DNA of 10,641 bases, taken from assembly GCA_903890265.1 (NCBI GenBank), contig CAITAM010000067.1, positions 1 through 10,641 on the forward strand, in the 5' to 3' direction. Source of the DNA: an uncultured Pseudomonadota bacterium (GTDB lineage Bacteria; Pseudomonadota; Gammaproteobacteria; Steroidobacterales; Steroidobacteraceae). The notes beneath the pieces were generated by a model, which saw only the letters and a program-made list of their open reading frames with translations, ran no database searches and was not told the origin of the DNA. Below are positions 1 to 6,030 of this stretch, piece by piece. The position numbers and the translations under genes were made by a program. Every line of letters begins with the position of its first letter. Positions within the stretch are counted from its first letter, which is position 1.

Positions 1-483
1 CGTGACATGTGCCAGAAGGTCATCGTCGTCGGCTCGAACGACCTGCAATCGCTCTACGTCGCCAATAATGTCTGCTCGGCGGTCGAGTATTTCCGCAAGC
101 TCGGCGGCAATGTCGGCGTCGGCGGCCTCGTCATCAACAAGGACGACGGCACCGGCGAAGCCCAGGCCTTCGCGGCCGCCGCGGGAATCCCGGTGCTTGC
201 CGCGATTCCGGCCAACGAGGATATCCGCAAGAAGAGCGCGAACTACGAAATCATCGGCCGCCCGGGCGGGACCTGGGCAGGTCTGTTCGAGACGCTCGCC
301 CAGCAGGTGGCCGACGCCCCCCCCGTGCGCCCGGCGCCGCTGACTCAGGATCGGCTCCTCAGTCTGTTTTCGGCAAAAGACACCGGTCGCGATGTCGTGC
401 TGCAGCCGGCCACGCTGGAGGACCTCTGCGGCCGCGTGGATCTGACCCGGCCGTCGCTCGAAGTGATCTACGACCAGGCTTGA
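1..483 (+). CDS. bchX: Chlorophyllide a reductase iron protein subunit BchX (3' part)
   Basis: This is the C-terminal 160 residues of the NifH-like ATP-dependent iron protein of chlorophyllide a reductase (COR), which passes electrons to the BchY/BchZ catalytic component during bacteriochlorophyll a synthesis. The reading frame is open at the left edge and ends with TGA at 481-483. The ATG at position 7 is internal, not a start. Recognition rests on the segment MCQKVIVVGSNDLQSLYVAN and the following NKDDGTGEAQAF, which I know as strongly conserved in BchX. The P-loop, switch regions and [4Fe-4S] cysteine ligands lie upstream of the window. The C-terminal tail after about residue 110 is the usual BchX-specific part and ends in YDQA. 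bchY follows after 19 nt with its own ribosome site, so the two are almost certainly co-transcribed. Family assignment is firm; only the N-terminal part is unseen. Confidence 0.96.
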   Translation, partial: RDMCQKVIVVGSNDLQSLYVANNVCSAVEYFRKLGGNVGVGGLVINKDDGTGEAQAFAAAAGIPVLAAIPANEDIRKKSANYEIIGRPGGTWAGLFETLAQQVADAPPVRPAPLTQDRLLSLFSAKDTGRDVVLQPATLEDLCGRVDLTRPSLEVIYDQA

Positions 484-502
484 GGCGGAAGGAGAAACTC
501 TG

Positions 503-2044
503 ATGTCCGAGCCAGTCCCTCTGTCCGCCCCAGGCAGCCAAGCCGTAGCCCCGGCCGGCGCACCGGTGTCGGGCACGGGTTGCCATGGCGGCAAGGAGAC
601 AATGCGGGCGGCCGCTCGCGCCGCCGGCAAGTCGGAGGCGCTGGACAAGCTCGCGAGGGACTATCCGGTGGGGCCGCACGATCAGCCGCAGAGCATGTGC
701 CCGGCCTTCGGTTCCTTGCGGGTCGGGCTTCGCATGCGGCGAACCGCGACCGTGCTCTCGGGATCGGCCTGCTGCGTCTATGGCCTGTCGTTCACGTCCC
801 ACTTCTACGGTGCCCGCCGGACGGTGGGGTATGTGCCTTTCAATTCCGAGACGCTCGTTACCGGCAAGCTCTTCGAGGACATCCGGGAAGCGGTGCACAA
901 GCTCGCCGATCCCGCGCTGTACGACACGGTGGTGATCATCAACCTGTGCGTGCCGACTGCCTCGGGGGTGCCACTGCAGCTCCTGCCGAAAGAGATCAAT
1001 GGCGTGCGGATCATCGGGATCGACGTGCCGGGATTCGGCGTCCCGACGCACGCCGAAGCCAAGGACGTCCTGGCGGCCGCGATGCTGCGCTATGCCCGCA
1101 GCGAGGCGGAGCAGGGACCGGTGCAGGCGCCGCGCCTCGCTCGCGGCGGCGCGCCGACGGTGGCGCTCGTGGGCGAGTTGTTCCCGGCGGATCCGATGGG
1201 TCTGGCGATGATGCTGGATGGACTCGGTCTGGCGCCCGGACCGGTGGTGCCGACGCGTGAATGGCGTGAGCTGTACGGGGCGCTCGATTGTCCCGTGGCT
1301 GCCGCACTGCACCCGTTCTATACCGGCGTATTCCGTGAGTTCGAGGCAGCCGGCAGGACCGTCATCGGCTCGGCGCCGGTGGGTATGGACGGAACCGCCG
1401 CGTGGCTCCAGGCGGTGGGTGAGGCTGCCGGAGTCACCGCGAGCGTGATTGGCAACGCCAAGAACCGGTTCCTGCCCGTGATCAGGGCCGCCCTGGACCG
1501 TGCACCGATCAAGGCCCGGGTGACGCTGTCGGGGTACGAGGGATCGGAACTGCTGGTCGCCCGGCTGCTCATCGAAAGCGGCGCCGAGGTGCCCTACGTC
1601 GGCACCGCGTGCCCGCGCACGCCGCAGTCGGCGGCCGACGAGGCGTGGCTGACGGCCCATGGTGCCCGCGTCCAGTTCCGCGCTTCGCTTGAACAGGACC
1701 TCGCGGCCTTTCACGAATTCGGCCCCGATCTCGCCATCGGCACGACGCCGGTCGTGCAATACGCGAAGGAACGCTCGACTCCGGCGCTCTACTTCACGAA
1801 TCTCATCTCCGCGCGCCCCCTGATGGGTCCCGCGGGGGCCGGCAGCCTCGCGCAGGTTATCAACGGGGCCCTCGCGAACAAGACGCGATTCGCCCAGATG
1901 GAGGCCTTCTTCAGCGGCGTCGGCAGCGGTCCGACCGCGGGCGTGTGGAGTGAAATGCCGACCGACCGACCGCAATTCCGGGCGGATTACGCCCGCAAGG
2001 TGGCGAAGGCCTCGGCCAAGCGCGCCGCCGAGAGCATGGGCTGA
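503..2044 (+). CDS. bchY: Chlorophyllide a reductase subunit BchY
   Basis: This 513-residue protein is the NifD-like subunit of chlorophyllide a reductase. With BchZ it forms the catalytic component that reduces the C7-C8 bond of chlorophyllide, the step that distinguishes bacteriochlorophyll from chlorophyll. Cysteines that could ligate the inter-subunit [4Fe-4S] cluster are visible at residue 66 (SMCPAFGSLR), 90/91 (SGSACCVYGLSF) and 149 (INLCVPTASG); which of them bind is inferred from the family. The region from GDLF-type nitrogenase folds continues through YEGSELLVARLLIESGAEVP and GTTPVVQYAK. The start is ATG 503, supported by AAGGAG at 489-494 with an 8-nt spacer. The first 50 or so residues are Ala/Pro/Gly-rich and poorly diagnostic. 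The stop overlaps the bchZ start (TGATG, one shared base), which indicates translational coupling. A 538-codon open frame on the other strand is a GC-rich shadow. Confidence 0.97.
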   Translation: MSEPVPLSAPGSQAVAPAGAPVSGTGCHGGKETMRAAARAAGKSEALDKLARDYPVGPHDQPQSMCPAFGSLRVGLRMRRTATVLSGSACCVYGLSFTSHFYGARRTVGYVPFNSETLVTGKLFEDIREAVHKLADPALYDTVVIINLCVPTASGVPLQLLPKEINGVRIIGIDVPGFGVPTHAEAKDVLAAAMLRYARSEAEQGPVQAPRLARGGAPTVALVGELFPADPMGLAMMLDGLGLAPGPVVPTREWRELYGALDCPVAAALHPFYTGVFREFEAAGRTVIGSAPVGMDGTAAWLQAVGEAAGVTASVIGNAKNRFLPVIRAALDRAPIKARVTLSGYEGSELLVARLLIESGAEVPYVGTACPRTPQSAADEAWLTAHGARVQFRASLEQDLAAFHEFGPDLAIGTTPVVQYAKERSTPALYFTNLISARPLMGPAGAGSLAQVINGALANKTRFAQMEAFFSGVGSGPTAGVWSEMPTDRPQFRADYARKVAKASAKRAAESMG

Positions 2045-3483
2045 TGCTGGTACTCGACCACGATCGGGCGGGCGGTTACTGGGGCGCGGTCTACGTGTTC
2101 ACCGCCATCAAGGGCCTGCAGGTCATCATCGACGGGCCGGTGGGCTGCGAGAACCTGCCGGTGACCTCGGTCCTGCACTACACCGACGCCCTGCCGCCGC
2201 ACGAACTGCCGATCGTCGTCACCGGACTTGGCGAAGAGGAACTCGGCCAGCACGGTACCGAGCAGGCGATGAAGCGGGCGCATGCCGTGCTCGATTCAGG
2301 GCTGCCGGCCGTGGTCGTGACCGGCTCCATCGCGGAAATGATCGGCGGTGGCGTGACACCCGAGGGCACGAACATCGCCCGCTTCCTGCCGCGCACCATC
2401 GACGAGGACCAATGGCAGAGCGCGAATCGGGCGCTGTCCTGGCTTTGGAGCGAATACGGGCGGAAGAAGGTTCCTGCTGCGGCCCCGCTGAGCGCCGATC
2501 GACAGCCGCTCGTCAATATCATCGGGCCGAGCTACGGGATGTTCAACGGTCCAAGTGACGTCGCCGAGATCCGCCGGCTGATCGAAGGTATCGGCGCGCG
2601 GGTCAATCTGGTGTTCCCCCTGGGCAGCCACCTCGAGGACGTGCCCAGGCTCTCCGATGCCGATGCCAACGTCTGTATGTACCGCGAGTTCGGGCGGCAG
2701 CTCTGCGAGACGCTTGATCGCCCGTACCTGCAGGCGCCGATCGGCATGCAGAGCACGACGCAGTTCCTGCGCACGCTGGGCGCAGTCCTCGGGCTCGATC
2801 CGGAGCCGTTCATCGAGCGGGAGAAGCACACGACACTGAAGCCGCTGTGGGATCTCTGGCGCTCGGTTACCCAGGACTTCTTCGGCACCGCAAGCTTCGC
2901 GATCGTTGCGAGCGAAACCTATGCGCGCGGCATCCGGCACTTTCTGAACGACGAACTCGGACTGCCCTGCAGCTTCGCCATCAGCCGCACCGCGGGAGCG
3001 AAGACGGACAACGATTTCATCCGCCAGCAACTGCACGAAAGACCACCGCTCGTGGTCTTCGGCAGCTACAACGAGCGGATGTACCTGGCCGAAGCCGGTT
3101 CGCGCGCGATGTACATACCGGCCTCGTTTCCGGGCGCCATCATCCGCCGCCACACGGGTACGCCTTTCATGGGGTATTCCGGCGCCGTGTACCTCGTCCA
3201 GGAAGTCTGCAACGCCTTGTTCGATGCACTCTTCCACATCCTGCCGCTCGGCTCGGAGCTCGACAAGCAGGTGCCGGTTACGCCATCGCGGCTGCACCAC
3301 GAGCTGCCGTGGGATGACGACGCGCGTGCCGCACTCGATGAGCTGGTCGATGCGCAGCCCGTTGTCGTCAGGATTTCCGCGGCGAAGCGGATTCGCGATG
3401 CTGCCGAACGCGCCGCCCGCGAGGCAGGCGAGGCGCGCGTCTCCCGCGAGCGCGTGGTCGGTGATGCCCGGGTGGCGTCATGA
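2044..3483 (+). CDS. bchZ: Chlorophyllide a reductase subunit BchZ
   Basis: This 479-residue protein is the NifK-like partner of BchY in chlorophyllide a reductase. The N-terminus (LDHDRAGGYWGAVYVFTAIK) and the cluster-ligand motif GPVGCENLPVTS with Cys35 are characteristic of BchZ. Further family-like stretches are GPSYGMFNGPSDVAEIRRL, GMQSTTQFLRTLG and the C-terminal PWDDDARAALDELVDAQPVVVR. The C-terminus continues as a charged, probably helical Ala/Arg/Glu segment from about residue 445 to the end. The length is normal. The ATG shares its A with the bchY stop and has only a weak purine stretch before it (GAGAG at the end of bchY), so translation probably depends on re-initiation after bchY. 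A 198-nt gap separates it from pufB. Whether one transcript runs from bchX into puf (the superoperon seen in Rhodobacter) is plausible but not shown by the sequence. Confidence 0.97.
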   Translation: MLVLDHDRAGGYWGAVYVFTAIKGLQVIIDGPVGCENLPVTSVLHYTDALPPHELPIVVTGLGEEELGQHGTEQAMKRAHAVLDSGLPAVVVTGSIAEMIGGGVTPEGTNIARFLPRTIDEDQWQSANRALSWLWSEYGRKKVPAAAPLSADRQPLVNIIGPSYGMFNGPSDVAEIRRLIEGIGARVNLVFPLGSHLEDVPRLSDADANVCMYREFGRQLCETLDRPYLQAPIGMQSTTQFLRTLGAVLGLDPEPFIEREKHTTLKPLWDLWRSVTQDFFGTASFAIVASETYARGIRHFLNDELGLPCSFAISRTAGAKTDNDFIRQQLHERPPLVVFGSYNERMYLAEAGSRAMYIPASFPGAIIRRHTGTPFMGYSGAVYLVQEVCNALFDALFHILPLGSELDKQVPVTPSRLHHELPWDDDARAALDELVDAQPVVVRISAAKRIRDAAERAAREAGEARVSRERVVGDARVAS

Positions 3484-3571
3484 CCATCGCGCCAGGTCGC
3501 GACGCGAGTCGGCGAATGGAGTTCCGGGGCACGAGGGAGGCCGCAGGGCTTTCCGCTCGTCCGCCGGGTCC

Positions 3572-3587
3572 TGTCCGGATGTCCGGG
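3572..3587. repeat. 8-bp tandem repeat TGTCCGGA/TGTCCGGG upstream of pufB
   Basis: Two consecutive copies of TGTCCGGR lie head to tail in the bchZ-pufB gap, about 95 nt before pufB. Head-to-tail 8-bp boxes are a common arrangement for response-regulator sites, and puf promoters are redox- and light-regulated in purple bacteria, so an operator is possible. This is inference only: GC-rich DNA produces such repeats by chance and I recognise no named consensus. Confidence 0.3.
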
Positions 3588-3597
3588 CAGCGTGAGG

Positions 3598-3662
3598 GGC
3601 AACCGGTCGCACCGGTTGTCATCTATCCCGCACGGAGCGTGCGTGGTAAGGGCCGCAAGGCC
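3598..3662 (+). promoter_or_regulatory. Structured pufB leader: three consecutive inverted repeats
   Basis: Three inverted repeats lie end to end just before the pufB ribosome site. The first, CAACCGGT-CGC-ACCGGTTG (3600-3618), is perfect over 8 bp and extends to 10 pairs (3598-3620) if one G-U pair is allowed. The second is CGCACG-GAG-CGTGCG (3629-3643), 6 bp with a 3-nt loop. The third is GGCC-GCAA-GGCC (3651-3662), a 4-bp stem closing a GNRA-type tetraloop. The pufB Shine-Dalgarno GGAGGG follows at 3669-3674. In RNA these would make a compact 5' leader that could stabilise the abundant antenna mRNA or control its translation. The first repeat could instead be a DNA operator. No convincing -35/-10 pair was found, so the transcription start is unknown. 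The pattern is directly visible; its function is inferred. Confidence 0.5.
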
Positions 3663-3681
3663 ATTTATGGAGGGTAGTTCA

Positions 3682-3831
3682 ATGGCAGAAGAAAAGAGCA
3701 GCTCGCTGTCGGGGCTGACTGCAAACGAAGCGAAGGAGTTTCACTCGCTGTTCGTGCGCAGTTTCCTTATTTTCACGGCAATAGCCATCGTCGCGCATTT
3801 CCTTGTATGGAACTGGCGGCCCTGGTTCTGA
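3682..3831 (+). CDS. pufB: Light-harvesting complex 1 beta subunit PufB
   Basis: This 49-residue single-span antenna peptide is the beta subunit of LH1, the ring around the reaction centre that binds bacteriochlorophyll a and carotenoid in the photosynthetic membrane. The sequence has the beta-type layout: a polar N-terminus (SGLTANEAKEFHSLF), a membrane helix from about residue 25 to 44, and a short aromatic tail (WNWRPWF). His39 in AIVAHF is the expected bacteriochlorophyll ligand, with His21 at the membrane boundary as is usual in beta chains. The start ATG 3682 has GGAGGG at 3669-3674 with a 7-nt spacer. An in-frame ATG at 3667 would add MEGSS but would overlap that ribosome site, so I rejected it. 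pufA follows after 54 nt. No pufQ lies upstream. Confidence 0.96.
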   Translation: MAEEKSSSLSGLTANEAKEFHSLFVRSFLIFTAIAIVAHFLVWNWRPWF

Positions 3832-3839
3832 GGCAGTGA

Positions 3840-3855
3840 GCGGGGGCAGCTCCGC
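3840..3855 (+). promoter_or_regulatory. Small hairpin between pufB and pufA
   Basis: GCGGGG-GCAG-CTCCGC can fold into a 6-bp stem with one G-U pair and a 4-nt loop, starting 9 nt after the pufB stop and ending 17 nt before the pufA ribosome site (AGAGGAG at 3872-3878). It could mark an RNA end or slow exonucleases, but a stem this short is common in GC-rich DNA, so support is weak. Confidence 0.25.
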
Positions 3856-3885
3856 AGCAGTACAAGCGATTAGAGGAGAACAAAC

Positions 3886-4074
3886 ATGTGGCGTATATGG
3901 ATGCTTTTCGATCCTCGTCGGGCCCTCGTGGCTCTGGCGACGTTCCTGTTCGTGCTGGCTATATTGATTCACTTCATTTTGCTCAGCTCCAACAAGTACA
4001 ACTGGATCGACGGCGCGCGACCCGCAGCGGCGACCGCTCATCAGGCGGCACCGCTTCCGAGTTCGTCGAACTGA
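3886..4074 (+). CDS. pufA: Light-harvesting complex 1 alpha subunit PufA
   Basis: This 62-residue protein is the alpha subunit of LH1 and pairs with PufB to bind bacteriochlorophyll a. The N-terminal MWRIWMLFDPRRALVALATF is a classic LH1 alpha start, followed by one membrane helix (about residues 13-35). His29 in AILIHFILL is the expected Mg ligand. The segment NKYNWIDG after the helix supplies the tryptophan that normally hydrogen-bonds the bacteriochlorophyll acetyl group in LH1 (known for the family, inferred here). The tail after IDG is 19 residues rich in Ala, Pro and Ser, somewhat longer than in short alpha chains and perhaps trimmed in the mature protein. The start is ATG 3886 with AGAGGAG 7 nt upstream. 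It is followed by a strong stem-loop at 4084-4133 before pufL. Confidence 0.96.
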   Translation: MWRIWMLFDPRRALVALATFLFVLAILIHFILLSSNKYNWIDGARPAAATAHQAAPLPSSSN

Positions 4075-4083
4075 TCGGACCGT

Positions 4084-4133
4084 TCTGGTGGCGGACCGGG
4101 CGGCTCTAACCGCCGTTCCGTGCCGCCACCAGA
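4084..4133 (+). promoter_or_regulatory. pufA-pufL intercistronic stem-loop
   Basis: A perfect 11-bp inverted repeat, TCTGGTGGCGG (4084-4094) and CCGCCACCAGA (4123-4133), encloses a second 5-bp stem GGCGG (4099-4103)/CCGCC (4110-4114) with loop CTCTAA. No T-run follows, so it is not a classic intrinsic terminator. It begins 9 nt after the pufA stop. In Rhodobacter a stem-loop at this place protects the upstream pufBA message from 3'-5' decay, which gives antenna in excess over reaction centre. The same role is likely here by position and shape, but is not proven. Confidence 0.8.
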
Positions 4134-4181
4134 CGACTTGAGGACTGAGCTGGTCGGGTGTCTTGTGCAGAGGGTGCCAAC

Positions 4182-5006
4182 ATGGCAATGCTGAGCTTCG
4201 AAAGAAAGTACCGAGTTGCGGGTGGGACCCTGCTGGGCGGGGACCTGTTCGATTTCTGGGTAGGGCCGTTCTACGTCGGATTCTTCGGCGTCACGACGAT
4301 CTTCTGCGCGCTGCTCGGCACTGCGCTCATCCTTTACGGGGCGAGCCTCGGTCCGACGTGGAACCTGTGGCAGATCAGCATCGCACCGCCCGATATCAAG
4401 TACGGACTGCAGCTCGCGCCCCTGCGCGAGGGCGGGCTGTGGCAGATCATCACGATGCTGGCGTTGGGAGCGTTCGTCTCCTGGGCACTGCGTGAGGTCG
4501 AGATCTGCCGCAAACTCGGCATGGGATACCACGTGCCCGCCGCGTTCGGCGTCGCGATCCTCGCGTATTTCACGCTGGAAGTCGTACGACCCGTACTGCT
4601 CGGCGCGTGGGGACACGCCTTCCCCTACGGTATCTTCAGTCACCTCGACTGGGTATCGAACGTAGGCTACCAGTACCTTCATTTTCACTATAACCCCGCA
4701 CACATGATCGCCGTGTCGTTCTTCTTCACGACGACGCTGGCGCTCGCGATGCACGGCGGTGCGATCCTGTCCATGGCCAATCCTGGCCAGGGGCGGGTAG
4801 TTCGCGGTGCCGAGCACGAGAACACCTTCTTTCGCGACACCATCGGTTACTCGATCGGTGCCATGGGCATCCACCGGCTCGGCTACCTGCTGGCAGTGAA
4901 CGCCGGCATCTGGAGCGCCATCTGCATCGTCATCAGCGGTCCGTTCTGGACCCGAGGGTGGCCGGAGTGGTGGGACTGGTGGCTCAACATGCCCATCTGG
5001 CGCTGA
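4182..5006 (+). CDS. pufL: Photosynthetic reaction centre L subunit PufL
   Basis: This 274-residue, five-helix membrane protein forms with PufM the type-II reaction centre and carries the active electron path to QA and the QB pocket. With Rhodobacter numbering equal to residue minus one, the key residues are present: Glu105 (L104, bacteriopheophytin), His154 (L153), His169 (L168), His174 (L173, special pair), His191 and His231 (L190, L230, iron), Glu213 (L212) and Ser224 (L223) at QB. Position L213 is Asn214 rather than the Asp of Rhodobacter. Tyr163 (L162), near the cytochrome-special pair path, is kept. I chose ATG 4182 because MAMLSFERKYRV matches the family start and GAGGG lies at 4170-4174. 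The in-frame ATG at 4158 would add eight unrelated residues. pufM follows after 15 nt. Confidence 0.98.
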   Translation: MAMLSFERKYRVAGGTLLGGDLFDFWVGPFYVGFFGVTTIFCALLGTALILYGASLGPTWNLWQISIAPPDIKYGLQLAPLREGGLWQIITMLALGAFVSWALREVEICRKLGMGYHVPAAFGVAILAYFTLEVVRPVLLGAWGHAFPYGIFSHLDWVSNVGYQYLHFHYNPAHMIAVSFFFTTTLALAMHGGAILSMANPGQGRVVRGAEHENTFFRDTIGYSIGAMGIHRLGYLLAVNAGIWSAICIVISGPFWTRGWPEWWDWWLNMPIWR

Positions 5007-5021
5007 CAGGGGAGAGGAACT

Positions 5022-6002
5022 ATGTCTGGATATACGAATCTCTACTCGCGCGTGCAGATCCACACCACGGAACCCTATCCGGGCGTACCGCTCGGGCGTG
5101 GCAACTGGACGCGTGATGGCAAGGGCTGGATGAGTTCGCTGCTCGGTCGCATTGGTGACGCGCAGATCGGGCCGTTTTACCTCGGCACGACGGGGCTTGC
5201 GTCGTTGATCTGCGGCTTCATCGCCTTCGAGATCATCGGTCTCAACATGTGGGCCTCGGTGGGCTGGAGTCCAGGACAGTTCCTGCGTCAGCTGCCGTGG
5301 CTCGCGCTCGAGCCGCCGCCGCCGTCGTACGGCCTGCGGATACCTCCGCTGGCCGAGGGCGGCTGGTGGCTGATGGCCGGCGGCTTCCTGACCGCGTCGG
5401 TGATCCTCTGGTGGATCCGCATGTACCGCCGTGCCGTCGAGCTACAGGTCGGCACGCACGTGGCCTGGGCGTTCGCCTCCGCGATCTGGCTCTTTCTCGT
5501 GCTGGGCTTTATCCGTCCAGTGCTGATGGGCAGCTGGGCCGAAGCGGTCCCGTTCGGGATCTTCCCTCACCTGGACTGGACAGCAGCGTTCTCGCTCCGG
5601 TACGGCAACCTCTTCTACAATCCGTTCCACGCGCTGTCGATCGCGTTTCTGTACGGCTCGGTGCTGCTCTTCGCGATGCATGCCGGAACGATCCTCGCCG
5701 TCACTCGCTACGGCGGTGACCGCGAGGTGGAGCAGATCGTAGACCGCGGCACGGCATCGGAGCGGGCGGCCCTGTTCTGGCGGTGGACCATGGGCTTCAA
5801 CGCGACGATGGAATCAATCCATCGCTGGGCCTGGTGGTTTGCGGTGTTGACGACGCTGACGGGCGGTATCGGCATCCTGCTGACCGGAACGGTGGTGGAC
5901 AACTGGTACCTGTGGGCTGTGAAGCACCACGTTGCACCAGCTTACCCGCACGTTTTCCCGCCGGTCACGGATCCGGCGTCACTGCCGGCGTCCGCTCCCT
6001 GA
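5022..6002 (+). CDS. pufM: Photosynthetic reaction centre M subunit PufM
   Basis: This 326-residue, five-helix membrane protein is the PufL partner in the reaction centre and holds QA. Visible ligands (Rhodobacter number is residue minus one) are His183 (M182), His203 (M202, special pair), His220, Glu235 and His267 (M219, M234, M266, iron), with Trp253 (M252) in the QA pocket and Tyr211 (M210). Leu215 (M214) predicts bacteriopheophytin in the active branch. Asp46 sits at the position of Asn M44, the partner change to Asn at L213. The C-terminus runs about 28 residues past VVDNWYLW and is His/Pro/Ala-rich, longer than in Rhodobacter. There is no pufX; pufC comes next after 28 nt, which suits docking of a bound tetrahaem cytochrome. 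The start ATG 5022 follows GGAGAGG at 5011-5017. Confidence 0.98.
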   Translation: MSGYTNLYSRVQIHTTEPYPGVPLGRGNWTRDGKGWMSSLLGRIGDAQIGPFYLGTTGLASLICGFIAFEIIGLNMWASVGWSPGQFLRQLPWLALEPPPPSYGLRIPPLAEGGWWLMAGGFLTASVILWWIRMYRRAVELQVGTHVAWAFASAIWLFLVLGFIRPVLMGSWAEAVPFGIFPHLDWTAAFSLRYGNLFYNPFHALSIAFLYGSVLLFAMHAGTILAVTRYGGDREVEQIVDRGTASERAALFWRWTMGFNATMESIHRWAWWFAVLTTLTGGIGILLTGTVVDNWYLWAVKHHVAPAYPHVFPPVTDPASLPASAP

Positions 6003-6030
6003 AGCCGGTACCGAAGTCGGAGGCAGTACA

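Noticed and set aside
359..1975. 538-codon open frame on the minus strand antisense to bchY
   Set aside because: The product is an Arg/His/Gly-rich composition typical of reverse-frame reading of GC-rich genes, with no recognisable domain, and it covers well-identified bchX and bchY.
2296..3300. 334-codon minus-strand open frame over bchZ
   Set aside because: Shadow of bchZ with no domain signature and Arg/Glu-rich product.
3489..3500. GCGCC-AG-GTCGC, matching a loose PrrA/RegA pattern GCGNC-Nx-GNCGC
   Set aside because: The pattern with variable spacing is expected by chance about once per few hundred bases in DNA this GC-rich; position alone is not enough to call a site.
3496..3503. Palindrome GTCGCGAC after bchZ
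   Set aside because: A single 8-bp GC-rich palindrome is common by chance and matches no operator I can name.
3617..3634. TGT-N12-ACG as a PpsR/CrtJ-type site (TGT-N12-ACA)
   Set aside because: The last base does not match, only one copy is present, and it overlaps two stronger inverted repeats.
3480..3677. 65-codon frame in the bchZ-pufB gap as a pufQ candidate
   Set aside because: No hydrophobic segment and no PufQ-like residues; it runs through the hairpins and has no ribosome site of its own apart from overlap with the bchZ stop.
4041..5063. 340-codon minus-strand open frame over pufL
   Set aside because: It lies wholly over pufL and its flanks, gives a charged low-complexity product, and pufL is certain from its ligand residues.
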